From contig OZ246407.1 of assembly GCA_965231025.1 (NCBI GenBank), positions 930,001 to 994,000 of the forward strand: a stretch of 64,000 bases of DNA, given 5' to 3'. This DNA is from PALSA-1335 sp965231025. Lineage in GTDB: Bacteria; Patescibacteriota; Gracilibacteria; UBA1369. Position 1 is the first letter of the stretch. Each line of letters opens with the position of its first letter. This document shows positions 25,826 through 34,018 of this stretch, in pieces. The position numbers were made by a program, and so were the translations under genes. The notes beneath the pieces were generated by a model that worked only from the letters and a program-made list of their open reading frames with translations, did not search any database and had not been told where the DNA came from.

Positions 25826-26893
25826 ATGACAAAAAGAATACTCTCACTCCTGGCCGTTGGAACATTCCTCATGACTGGCTGTACTCAGCCAATAAGCCAA
25901 ACCCCTGGAACTACAACGGAAAAAAGTGACCAATCAACTTCAGTTCAAAAAACTTCCCTGGAAATTCTGCCGGCGGGAAAAACAACGGAACAAACGAGCA
26001 CTCCGGGAGTTACAAAAATAAGCAGCGGTTCGGGCTTCCGGTTCGGACCGAAGATATACGGAAATTACGCGGCATGGCAGGAGTCGCCTACTCTCAATTC
26101 ACAAACGGAGACACTGGACCTTTATCTCTACGATTTATCCAAATCGCAACTTAAACGTGTCGGCATAACAAAATCGCTTTTCGGTAATGATGTTGCGGTT
26201 GATGAATCGGATTTTACCACCCACGATCAATATAATAGGGGCGCGGCTTCATTCAACAACAGTTTTCTTGTCTGGAATGAGATAAATCCGAAAGGTGAGG
26301 TTTCTGACAGCGGAGTCTACTATTCACCGCTTGGAGGGAAATTGGAGAAAAATCTTATCGTAAAAGGCGTTTATCTCAATCCTGGTGATGGTTTAAGCAG
26401 TCTTTTGGATGGAAATACATTTTATTATGCTCTTCCACAGATTGTAGATGGTTTAATTGCCCCTGGTGAATCACAGGTAATGGAAGCTTTTGATCTGGCG
26501 ACCTCAAAAAAACTGCCTCAGATTCCATGGGAAGAGTTCATGAAAAAATTACCGAAAGAAGATTTTGTAAGCATTTATGACAATTCATCCGCGGTTAAGG
26601 CGGGAACTCTGCCTCCTTCATCTGATTCAAAAATAAGGGGATTTGCACGTTCAGGAGATAATTTACTGGTGGTGATCGCGTCGGGTGATCAAAATATTGA
26701 CCTTTTCGTGTTGAACCTTAAAGACGGATCGGTCAAAAATCCTTTGGAAAAGAGCAATATTCATCCTTCACCCATTATGAGAGAGGATTACATCAAAGGT
26801 ATGATGAATGGAAATAAAATTATTTTCGCGGGATTTGAAGGAACACTGAAAGAAGACTTCTCCAACATTGATATTTACGTTGCAACCCTCTAA
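25826..26893 (+). CDS. Predicted lipoprotein with beta-propeller-like body
   Basis: A 355-residue protein with signal peptide and lipobox LMTGC (Cys at residue 19), a Thr/Ser/Gln-rich linker to about residue 68, and a body with strands such as FGPKIYGNYAAWQES and LDLYLYDLSKSQLKRVGI, which look like TolB/WD-type blades (W-x-E, D-L-Y-L-Y-D-L). Function unknown. Together with the lipoprotein at 24072 it flanks a small membrane protein; the three form an AT-richer unit distinct from the surrounding genes. No catalytic residues are evident. Confidence 0.65.
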   Translation: MTKRILSLLAVGTFLMTGCTQPISQTPGTTTEKSDQSTSVQKTSLEILPAGKTTEQTSTPGVTKISSGSGFRFGPKIYGNYAAWQESPTLNSQTETLDLYLYDLSKSQLKRVGITKSLFGNDVAVDESDFTTHDQYNRGAASFNNSFLVWNEINPKGEVSDSGVYYSPLGGKLEKNLIVKGVYLNPGDGLSSLLDGNTFYYALPQIVDGLIAPGESQVMEAFDLATSKKLPQIPWEEFMKKLPKEDFVSIYDNSSAVKAGTLPPSSDSKIRGFARSGDNLLVVIASGDQNIDLFVLNLKDGSVKNPLEKSNIHPSPIMREDYIKGMMNGNKIIFAGFEGTLKEDFSNIDIYVATL

Positions 26894-26976
26894 GGATTGC
26901 CTTCTCAATTAAACTCCTCTAGACTGTATTTTGCGCTCAAAAGCGTGTAGAATCGCTATGCTTTAGATTTAAAAAT

Positions 26977-29658
26977 ATGATTCATAAACTTATCAATAAA
27001 ATCCTGGGGGACCAGAACGAAAAGGAGCTGAAAAAGATCTGGCCCACCGTGGAGAAAATCAACAAAATTGAGGAAGGATACCAACAAACACTGACCGAAG
27101 CGGACATCATCAAAAAGACCGCGGAGTTCAAAGAACGAATCCAGAATGGCGAGACACTGGATGAGCTGCTCCCGGAAGCCTTTGCGTTGGTAAAATTTGC
27201 GTGCCGCAAACTGGTCGGGCAGAAATGGCTCGTCCGTGGTCACGAAATCACCTGGGACATCATCCCTTTCGACGTTCAGCTTTTGGGAGGCATTGTCCTC
27301 CATCAGGGAAAGATCTCCGAAATGCGAACGGGTGAAGGAAAAACGTTCGTCTGTACCATGCCTGTCTACCTCAACGCGCTCACCGGAAAAGGAGTCCACC
27401 TGGTGACCGTCAACGACTACCTCGCCAACCGCGACGCCGAATGGATGGGAGGACTTTACCGATTTCTGGGTTTAAGCGTGGGCGTGATCGTACACGACCA
27501 GCCCCGTACCGAAAAAAAGGCGGCTTACCAGGCCGACATCACCTACGGAACCAACAACGAATACGGATTCGACTACCTGCGCGACAACATGTCGCAGACC
27601 ATGGAGAACATCGTCCAGAGGGAACTCCACTACGCTATCGTAGATGAGGTGGACTCCATTTTGATCGACGAAGCCAGGACCCCGCTCATCATATCCTCCC
27701 CCGCCGAAGAGTCCACATCCAAGTACCAGCGGTATTCCCAGCTCGTACGCCAGCTCGAAGAGACCAAAGACTATGTCATCGACGAAAAGCTCAAAACCGC
27801 CACGCTGACGGAAGAAGGCATCGCCAAAATGGAACAGCTCATGGGGGTGGAAAACATCTATACGGACGCGGGCTTTATGGAAGTCCATCACCTGGAGCAG
27901 GGGCTCAAGGCCATGACCGTTTACAAAAACGAAATCGACTATGTGATCAAAGACGGTGAAATCATTATCGTGGACGAATTCACCGGGCGCCTGATGCCAG
28001 GACGCCGCTATTCCGACGGTCTTCACCAGGCCATTGAAGCCAAAGAAGGCGTTGAAGTGAAACGCGAAAGCAAAACGTTTGCCACTATTACCTTCCAGAA
28101 CTACTTCCGTCTGTTCAAAAAACTCGCGGGCATGGCCGGTACCGCCGCCACCGAATCGGAAGAGTTCCTGCAGATTTACGGACTGGAAACGATTATCATC
28201 CCGCCGAACAAGCCGGTCGTCCGCAAGGACGAACCGGACCTGGTCTTCAAAAACCAGAAAGGGAAATACCTGGCCGTGGCAAAAACCGTGAAAGAGCTCC
28301 ACGACAAAGGCCAGCCGGTACTCATCGGCACGATCTCCATCGAAAAGTCGGAAATCATGAGCAAATTATTGAGCATCCATGGAGTTCCCCACAACGTTTT
28401 GAATGCCAAATACCACGAACGGGAAGCGGAAATCGTATCCAAAGCCGGACAAAAAGGAGCAGTCACCGTGGCTACCAACATGGCCGGCCGCGGTACCGAC
28501 ATTAAACTCGGCGAAGGGGTCACCGACCTGGGAGGCCTTGTGATCATCGGAACCGAACGCCACGAATCCCGCCGCATCGACAACCAGCTCCGCGGCCGTG
28601 CCGGCCGCCAGGGAGACCCCGGATTGAGCCAGTTCTACGTTTCCATGGAGGACGACCTCATGCGCATGTTCGGTTCGGAAAGGATCCAGAGTGTCATGGA
28701 AGCCATGAAGGTTCCCGACGACATGCCGATCCAGAACAAGTGGATCAGCAACTCCATCGAAAGCGCGCAGAAAAAAGTGGAAGGACGCAACTTTGACATC
28801 CGCAAACACCTGGTTGAGTACGACGACGTCGCCAACAAGCACCGCGAAATCATTTACTCAAGACGCCGCAAGGTTCTCCACAGCGACAACATTAAAAATG
28901 ATATCATCATCCTCATCGAAAAAGAGGTGGAAAAAATTGTTTTGGCCCATACTTCCCTTCACCACACCCGTGACGAAGAAGGCTGGAACTACGAGGAAAT
29001 CCATGCCGACCTCAACGCCATTCACCGCGACCCGGTGGAACCGATAGCCGTTGAAACACTCAAAAAACATGCCGTACAGGAAGACCTCATCCAAGAGATC
29101 AAGCTCTATCTTTTCCGCGAATACGATGAGAAAGAGAAACTCCTCAAAGATCCGGCCACCATGCGCCAGATCGAGCGCGGAGTCTATCTGAACGTCATCG
29201 ACACGCTATGGATGGAACACATCGACAACATGCAGCACCTCCGTGAGGCCGTGTCGCTCCGCGGCTACGGACAACGCGATCCGCTGATATCCTACAAGGA
29301 GGAGGGTTACCTGATGTTCGCGAAGATGATGAGCGACATCCAGAGCAACGCCATCGGGACCATTTTCAAAATCGATTTCAAAAAGCAGCTTCCCGAACAG
29401 TTCCTGAAATTGGGCATGAACGAGCCGGAAGTGATCAACACGAACGTCGACCAGATCGAAGAGGTCCTTTCGGGACACAAAAGCCACGCGTCCAATGTTT
29501 CGGCATCCGGGGTGACCGCCTCAACGCCCGTCATGGGAGAAAACCACGTGGTCGTGAAAGCGACTCCCCGACCCCAGCAAGCCCAGCCGGAAGCCGGCCG
29601 CAACGATCCCTGCCCGTGCGGCAGCGGAAAAAAGTACAAAAAGTGCCACGGAAGTTAG
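26977..29658 (+). CDS. secA: Preprotein translocase ATPase SecA
   Basis: An 893-residue motor of the Sec pathway. Visible: Walker A MRTGEGKTF at about residues 113-121, DEVDSILIDEARTPLIIS (Walker B region), the preprotein cross-linking domain, TIATNMAGRGTDIKLG-type motif VATNMAGRGTDIKLG, QLRGRAGRQGDPG, the IRKHLVEYDDV helical scaffold motif and WMEHIDNMQHLREAVSLRGY. The C-terminal zinc-binding tail CPCGSGKKYKKCHG is intact. Full length. It would export the many signal-peptide proteins in this window. No Shine-Dalgarno sequence precedes the ATG. Confidence 0.97.
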   Translation: MIHKLINKILGDQNEKELKKIWPTVEKINKIEEGYQQTLTEADIIKKTAEFKERIQNGETLDELLPEAFALVKFACRKLVGQKWLVRGHEITWDIIPFDVQLLGGIVLHQGKISEMRTGEGKTFVCTMPVYLNALTGKGVHLVTVNDYLANRDAEWMGGLYRFLGLSVGVIVHDQPRTEKKAAYQADITYGTNNEYGFDYLRDNMSQTMENIVQRELHYAIVDEVDSILIDEARTPLIISSPAEESTSKYQRYSQLVRQLEETKDYVIDEKLKTATLTEEGIAKMEQLMGVENIYTDAGFMEVHHLEQGLKAMTVYKNEIDYVIKDGEIIIVDEFTGRLMPGRRYSDGLHQAIEAKEGVEVKRESKTFATITFQNYFRLFKKLAGMAGTAATESEEFLQIYGLETIIIPPNKPVVRKDEPDLVFKNQKGKYLAVAKTVKELHDKGQPVLIGTISIEKSEIMSKLLSIHGVPHNVLNAKYHEREAEIVSKAGQKGAVTVATNMAGRGTDIKLGEGVTDLGGLVIIGTERHESRRIDNQLRGRAGRQGDPGLSQFYVSMEDDLMRMFGSERIQSVMEAMKVPDDMPIQNKWISNSIESAQKKVEGRNFDIRKHLVEYDDVANKHREIIYSRRRKVLHSDNIKNDIIILIEKEVEKIVLAHTSLHHTRDEEGWNYEEIHADLNAIHRDPVEPIAVETLKKHAVQEDLIQEIKLYLFREYDEKEKLLKDPATMRQIERGVYLNVIDTLWMEHIDNMQHLREAVSLRGYGQRDPLISYKEEGYLMFAKMMSDIQSNAIGTIFKIDFKKQLPEQFLKLGMNEPEVINTNVDQIEEVLSGHKSHASNVSASGVTASTPVMGENHVVVKATPRPQQAQPEAGRNDPCPCGSGKKYKKCHGS

Positions 29659-29735
29659 CCGAAGGCTAACCGCGGCTGCCGGAAGCAGTCATAACGATAC
29701 AACCGTTTAAGAAGCAAAACCTTCCCAAACAAACC

Positions 29736-30035
29736 ATGCTGAAAACGACGGCTCTCAATAAAATCCTCTTTGGCATTATTGGCGCCCTTCTGGCGCTGTT
29801 TCTCTTCATCGCCGCGGTAATGATGGGAACGAACCTCATCGGGTTCCAGGCCGTCGCCGTCATTGAACTCGGGATAAGCATCGCCGCGGGATTTCTCTGT
29901 TCAAAAAAATTCGCGAAAGATGAAATGCTGAAAAGCATAAGCCTGGGGGCGTTTTATGGAAGCATCGGGTACCTGGTACTGATCGTCATCGGCAAAACTG
30001 TGCTGTTTTCTCTTCTCAGCGGAATCACCGGCTAA
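29736..30035 (+). CDS. Small membrane protein, unknown
   Basis: A 99-residue protein with three hydrophobic segments (about 10-30, 36-55, 72-95) and short charged loops; no family recognised. Its 3' end overlaps the convergent galE by 11 bp. Between secA and this gene lies a small hairpin (gttagccgaaggctaac at the secA stop). Confidence 0.5.
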   Translation: MLKTTALNKILFGIIGALLALFLFIAAVMMGTNLIGFQAVAVIELGISIAAGFLCSKKFAKDEMLKSISLGAFYGSIGYLVLIVIGKTVLFSLLSGITG

Positions 30036-31026
30036 ACCCGTCGGGATGATTTTTATGCCATTTCCAGGCGGTTCCCACAATATCTTCAAGTTGATAAAGC
30101 TTGGGGTTCCATCCCAGAACCTTTTTCGCCCTGGCGGAATCCGCCACCAGCACCGCAGGATCGCCTTCACGGCGCGGGCCAACCCCAACCTTCAAAGGTA
30201 AGCCTGTGATCTTGCGGGCCGTTTCGATGACTTCAAGCACGGAAAATCCATTGCCGTTGCCAAGATTAAACACTTCGCTGGCTCCCCCGTCGAACAGATA
30301 TTCCAGTGCGAGCAGATGCGCATCCACCAGATCGTTCACGTGAATATAGTCCCTCACGCACGTACCGTCTTCCGTCAGAAAATCGTCGCCGTAAATTTTA
30401 AAATCTTTGATTTTGCCGAGGGCGTACTGAAGAACCCGGGGAACAATATGGGTTGAAGGCTCATAGTCCTGGCCTATTTCCCCGCTCGGATCCGCGCCCG
30501 CCGCGTTAAAATAACGCAATGCCGCAAACCGGAATCCGTAAAACTCATCATACTTCCTTAAAATATTTTCGAAAAAAAGTTTGGATTGTCCGTAAAAATT
30601 GGTCTGGGAAAGCTCAGCGTCCTCCCTGATCGGAATAATTTTCGGACTTCCATACACTGCCGCCGTCGATGAAAAAATAATATTTTTGACGTCAGCCGCC
30701 CTCATCGCTTCCAGAAGATTTACGCCGTAAACAACATTGGTCTGAAAAAACTTTTCGGGCTGTTTCATGGAAAGTCCCACCTCGATCAACCCGGCGAAAT
30801 GCATGACGGCATCAAAAGATTCTTTTTGAAAAAGTCCGTGCAGTCCCGCTGCATCCGACAAATCCATTTCAACAAACCCGGCATCGGGATGAACGGCCGG
30901 ACGGTGTCCTTTGGAAAGATTATCCAACACCGTCACGCGATAATTTTTGTTCACCAAAGCCCGCACGGCATGGGAACCGATGTAACCGGCCCCGCCGGTA
31001 ACCAATAGATGACGTTGAGTTTTCAT
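30025..31026 (-). CDS. galE: UDP-glucose 4-epimerase
   Basis: A 333-residue short-chain dehydrogenase/reductase interconverting UDP-glucose and UDP-galactose. Visible: NAD-binding LVTGGAGYIGSHAV at residues 7-20, FSSTAAVYG (catalytic Ser), YGQSKLFFE (Tyr-x-x-x-Lys), RYFNAAGADPSGEIG and the EDGTCVRDYIHVNDLVDAH signature. The frame continues upstream for another 165 codons, but that extension is out of frame with a neighbouring secreted-protein gene on the same strand and has no family match; the ATG at 31026 gives the exact GalE start. An extended -10 TGG-TATATT at 31061-31066 may serve as promoter. Confidence 0.93.
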   Translation of the reverse strand: MKTQRHLLVTGGAGYIGSHAVRALVNKNYRVTVLDNLSKGHRPAVHPDAGFVEMDLSDAAGLHGLFQKESFDAVMHFAGLIEVGLSMKQPEKFFQTNVVYGVNLLEAMRAADVKNIIFSSTAAVYGSPKIIPIREDAELSQTNFYGQSKLFFENILRKYDEFYGFRFAALRYFNAAGADPSGEIGQDYEPSTHIVPRVLQYALGKIKDFKIYGDDFLTEDGTCVRDYIHVNDLVDAHLLALEYLFDGGASEVFNLGNGNGFSVLEVIETARKITGLPLKVGVGPRREGDPAVLVADSARAKKVLGWNPKLYQLEDIVGTAWKWHKNHPDGFSR

Positions 31027-31157
31027 AAGTTTTTTTAGGAAAGCGGCGCCCGGGGTAAAGAATATACCACAGGCGCCTGCTTGCCCAGCAAGCGTGAGCT
31101 CGCAGTGAATCCCGACTGACGGAAGACCAGTCTTGGCACGCGCATACAAACCTCTGT

Positions 31158-31883
31158 TCAGTACACGATTTCGTACAAGACGGCGCTTCCGGAACATGCC
31201 GGGGCGGTAAGGGTGTAGCTGGTTCCGACCTTGGAAACACCCGGAACGGACCAACCCGTCGGAAGCCCCAACTCCACCTTCAGCTGGGTGAGCGACGGTG
31301 GAATGGCCGCCGTGTAGAGCGAACAGTGCGCCGCAAACGAGACGGGGGCCGTAACCGAAGTGAAGAGTCCGCTGTTCGTGGTCTCCTGGACCCAGAGGAC
31401 TTCCACATCCCCACTCTTGGGAGAGTTGGCGCACGTGCCGGTCTGACACGTGGGAGTGTCCAAAGACGAATCCGGTGACGGAAGGAAATTCCCGCCCCGG
31501 AAGATACCATGCTTGTAGCAAGGCATCTTTGAATCGAACACCACCGTCCCGCTGGAACTGCAGACGGGACCCGCATCAACACCCGTGTCGACACCTGAAT
31601 CGGCACCGGTGTCTCCACCGGCGTCCGAATCCGGAGCCGCATCTGCCTCCATGGTCACATCCGCCTGTGCGTCCGCATCCACGAAGGCATCAGGCTTGGT
31701 GTCGATGACGGCATCGGCAGTGGCCTCACTGTCCAAGGCACTGTCATCGCCCCCGTCGGCACACACCCCAGAATCGGTACCCTCGGGTGGGCACACAGGG
31801 TCATCAAACAGCCCACCGTACTCCAATCCGCAATGCACCAAAGTCAGGGACGCAACCGCGAGAAATCCAACCTTATATCTCAT
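31158..31883 (-). CDS. Secreted Cys-rich paralogue 1 (Asp-rich linker)
   Basis: A 241-residue predicted secreted protein. Signal peptide residues 1-18, with LVHC in the lipobox position; His before Cys is not canonical, so lipidation is doubtful. Residues 20-105 are an Asp/Ala-rich linker. The last 134 residues are a domain shared with the next three genes: GTVVFDSKMPCYKHG, FLPSPDSS, VEVLWVQET, GLFTSV, LPTGWSVPGVSKVG and the C-terminal ALYEIVY-type end, with six conserved cysteines. Function not recognised. A strong Shine-Dalgarno (aggaggt, 5 nt from ATG) is present, unlike most genes here. Confidence 0.75.
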   Translation of the reverse strand: MRYKVGFLAVASLTLVHCGLEYGGLFDDPVCPPEGTDSGVCADGGDDSALDSEATADAVIDTKPDAFVDADAQADVTMEADAAPDSDAGGDTGADSGVDTGVDAGPVCSSSGTVVFDSKMPCYKHGIFRGGNFLPSPDSSLDTPTCQTGTCANSPKSGDVEVLWVQETTNSGLFTSVTAPVSFAAHCSLYTAAIPPSLTQLKVELGLPTGWSVPGVSKVGTSYTLTAPACSGSAVLYEIVY

Positions 31884-31930
31884 GAAATACCTCCTGTCCG
31901 AATGGTCAAAAAAATACTGCGAGAACCTAT

Positions 31931-31946
31931 AAACTTGCTGTCAAGC
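31931..31946 (-). promoter_or_regulatory. Shared box GCTTGACAGCAAGTTT ahead of paralogue 1
   Basis: The box contains a perfect TTGACA and lies 56 nt before the ATG of the gene at 31158-31883. Near-identical boxes occur ahead of paralogues 2 and 3 at similar distances. A clear -10 is not seen, so it may be an operator or a -35 with an unusual partner. Confidence 0.6.
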
Positions 31947-32072
31947 AACACGTTTTGAGACACAAACTGCCGCTGAAAAGCGCAATCGGCGAATACACCA
32001 AAACGAGTATGCTAGAGTATAACTTTTACATAATAAAGTCAAACACTATGGATTGCGAAGATAAAGGGAAAA

Positions 32073-32098
32073 GGCGCCCAAGACGAATCTTGAGCGCC
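32073..32098 (-). terminator. Terminator of paralogue 2
   Basis: On the minus strand ggcgctcaaga-ttcg-tcttgggcgcc (one mismatch) is followed by ttttccc. The same hairpin follows paralogue 3. Confidence 0.75.
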
Positions 32099-32131
32099 CC
32101 ATGCCCAGTAAGCTAAGAAAGTGATCGAAAG

Positions 32132-32863
32132 CTAGTAGATGATCTCGTACAGCGCGGACTGGCCGGGCGTGCACGAAACAGCGATGAGCGTGTAGCTGTC
32201 GCCGACCTTGGACACCCCGGGGATGAACCATCCCGTCGGGAGCGCCAGGTCTGCCTTCAGTTGAGTGAGCGTGGGGGGACTTGCGGCCGTATAGGACATA
32301 CAGTGTGCCGCATAACTGACGGGCTGACTCACCGAGGTGAACAGCCCGTTGCTCAGGGTCTCCTGGACCCAGAGGATCTCCAGATCCCCCGCCATCGGGG
32401 TGTTCGCGCAGGTACCGGTCTGGCACGCCGCGGTATCGGAGGAAGAGTCGGGCTCGGGGAGGAAGTCTCCGCTCCGGTAAAGCCCGTGCTTGTAGCACGG
32501 CATAACGGAATCGAAAACCACCGTCCCGAACTGTCCGCACCCGCCGCCGGAACCTCCCGTGCCGCCGGTGCCACCAGTCCCTGCGTCCCCGCCGGTACCA
32601 CCCTGGCCGCCGACAGAACCACCGGTCCCTGCATCCCCGCCGGTGCCACCCTGGCCACCAACGGATCCGCCGGTACCTGCGTCCCCGCCGGTACCACCCT
32701 GGCCGCCGACAGAACCGCCGGTCCCTGCATCCCCGCCGGTGCCACCCTGGCCACCAACGGATCCGCCGGAACCTGCCGTTCCACCGGTGCCACCGACTCC
32801 AGCCAGACCGCTGGAGTCCAGGAAACAACCGGCCATCATGAGGCCGGTCGCCACGATGAACAT
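32132..32863 (-). CDS. Secreted Cys-rich paralogue 2 (Gly-rich repeat linker), lipoprotein
   Basis: A 243-residue predicted lipoprotein. Signal peptide with lipobox MAGC (Cys at 13) after MFIVATGLM. The linker (about 20-105) is almost only Gly, Thr, Ser, Gln, Val, Asp and Ala, built from four 16-residue repeats encoded by 48-bp DNA repeats. The C-terminal 134-residue domain has the family landmarks GTVVFDSVMPCYKHG, LEILWVQET, LPTGWFIPGVSKVG and final ALYEIIY. The ATG at 32863 is chosen because it begins the signal peptide; a longer frame adds 25 unlikely residues. A gaggtg Shine-Dalgarno lies 3 nt upstream. Gly-rich linkers of this kind are typical of Myxococcota lipoproteins; relationship is inferred. 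Confidence 0.78.
   Translation of the reverse strand: MFIVATGLMMAGCFLDSSGLAGVGGTGGTAGSGGSVGGQGGTGGDAGTGGSVGGQGGTGGDAGTGGSVGGQGGTGGDAGTGGSVGGQGGTGGDAGTGGTGGTGGSGGGCGQFGTVVFDSVMPCYKHGLYRSGDFLPEPDSSSDTAACQTGTCANTPMAGDLEILWVQETLSNGLFTSVSQPVSYAAHCMSYTAASPPTLTQLKADLALPTGWFIPGVSKVGDSYTLIAVSCTPGQSALYEIIY
32580..32771. repeat. Four 48-bp coding repeats in paralogue 2, arranged as two 96-bp units
   Basis: Copies start at 32580, 32628, 32676 and 32724. Copies 1 and 3 are nearly identical (gtaccaccctggccgccgac) and copies 2 and 4 are nearly identical (gtgccaccctggccaccaac), so the array expanded as a 96-bp dimer. Each copy codes for 16 Gly-rich residues. Confidence 0.85.
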
Positions 32864-32917
32864 ACACCTCACAAACACCTCCAGGTGAATTGCACCACGT
32901 ACTCGAATCAAATCAAT

Positions 32918-32933
32918 AAGCTTACTGTCAAGT
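32918..32933 (-). promoter_or_regulatory. Shared box ACTTGACAGTAAGCTT ahead of paralogue 2
   Basis: Fourteen of 16 bases match the box ahead of paralogue 1 and 15 of 16 match that of paralogue 3. Distance from TTGACA to the ATG is about 63 nt. Confidence 0.6.
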
Positions 32934-33051
32934 ATCACTGATCCGCCAGCCTATCGATACTGCCGTTAAGCACACCGATTGGACACAGCAAATCAGTCCA
33001 CTAGCATAAAACTTTTCAAAAAAAAGTCAATCCTAAAAGGCATAGGGAAAA

Positions 33052-33077
33052 GGCGCTCAAGACGAATCTTGAGCGCC
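33052..33077 (-). terminator. Terminator of paralogue 3
   Basis: A perfect 11-bp stem (ggcgctcaaga / tcttgagcgcc) with a TTCG loop on the minus strand, followed by ttttcc. The stretch from here to the stop codon is almost identical to the 3' flank of paralogue 2. Confidence 0.8.
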
Positions 33078-33110
33078 CCTTGCCCAGTAAGCTAAGAAAG
33101 TGATCGAAAG

Positions 33111-33806
33111 CTAGTAGATGACCTCGTACAGCGCCGACTGACCGGCCCCGCACGAAACCGCGATGAGCGTGTAACTGTCCCCGACCTGCGACACACCGGG
33201 GATGAACCACCCGGTCGGCAGGCCCAACTCCGCCTTCATCTGCGCGAGAGTAGGAGGGCCCGCAGCCGTGTACGTCGTGCACCTCGCGGCATAACTGGCG
33301 GGCTGACTCACCGAGGTGAACAACCCGTCGCTCTGGCCCTCCTGGACCCAGAGAACTTCGAGGTCCCCCACCTGAGGGGTGTTGGCACATGAACCATTCT
33401 CGCACATGGCGGTGTCGGACGAGGAGTCGGGCTCGGGGAGGAAATCCCCGTTCCGGTAAAGGCCGTGCTTGTAGCACGACATGGCCGAATCGAAGACCAC
33501 CGTGCCGGACTGACTGCAACCGCCGCCGGAACCACCCGTTCCACCGGTACCGCCAGTGCCGCCCATACCGCCGGTACCACCCTGGCCACCGGTCGAACTC
33601 GTGGAACCACCCGAACCACCCTGACCGCCGGTGCCACCCTGGCCACCCGACGAACTCGTGGAACCACCCGAACCGCCGGTGCCACCCTGACCACCAGTGC
33701 CACCGGCCCCGGCTTCTCCGAACAGATCGTCAACGCTGCTATCCAGGACACACCCGGACAGAGAAACCATCATCGCGGCGAGCGCGACAGTAACAGGAAA
33801 CTTCAT
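33111..33806 (-). CDS. Secreted Cys-rich paralogue 3 (Gly/Ser-rich linker), lipoprotein
   Basis: A 231-residue predicted lipoprotein. Signal peptide MKFPVTVALAAMMVSLSGC with canonical lipobox LSGC (Cys at 19). The linker (about 30-95) alternates GGTGGQGG and GGSTSS blocks. The C-terminal domain carries GTVVFDSAMSCYKHG, FLPEPDSSSDTA, LEVLWVQEG, LPTGWFIPGVSQVG and final ALYEVIY with six cysteines. It is closest to paralogue 2, including identical 3' flank, so the two arose by recent tandem duplication. ATG at 33806 begins the signal peptide; caggtg lies upstream. Function unknown. Confidence 0.78.
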   Translation of the reverse strand: MKFPVTVALAAMMVSLSGCVLDSSVDDLFGEAGAGGTGGQGGTGGSGGSTSSSGGQGGTGGQGGSGGSTSSTGGQGGTGGMGGTGGTGGTGGSGGGCSQSGTVVFDSAMSCYKHGLYRNGDFLPEPDSSSDTAMCENGSCANTPQVGDLEVLWVQEGQSDGLFTSVSQPASYAARCTTYTAAGPPTLAQMKAELGLPTGWFIPGVSQVGDSYTLIAVSCGAGQSALYEVIY

Positions 33807-33863
33807 ACACACCTGCTTTCCGGCCATTGCTGGCCTCTAGAGACGTTTAGAAACTACAATTCA

Positions 33864-33879
33864 AAGCTTACTGTCAAGC
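33864..33879 (-). promoter_or_regulatory. Shared box GCTTGACAGTAAGCTT ahead of paralogue 3
   Basis: Third copy of the box; it reads as an interrupted palindrome (GCTT-N6-AAGC) containing TTGACA. Distance to the ATG is about 66 nt. Confidence 0.6.
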
Positions 33880-34018
33880 ATCGTGACTCTACCGGACAAC
33901 CAATGATGCCAAAGGCACACCTGTTGTACACAGTAAAACCAGAATAGTATTATAAAATAAACAGAAGAAAAGTCAATACATCGTCACCGGACGAGACTCC
34001 ACTATTCAGTGTAGAAAA

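Noticed and set aside
31027..31521. 165-codon upstream extension of the galE frame
   Set aside because: GalE starts exactly at the ATG at 31026; the extension overlaps paralogue 1 in another frame and has no family features.
32580..32771. CRISPR array
   Set aside because: The 48-bp repeats are contiguous, without spacers, and encode an in-frame Gly-rich linker; no cas genes are present.
32046..32867. Second minus-strand frame through paralogue 2
   Set aside because: Arg/Trp/Gly-rich translation of the GC-rich repeats in the wrong frame; no signal peptide.
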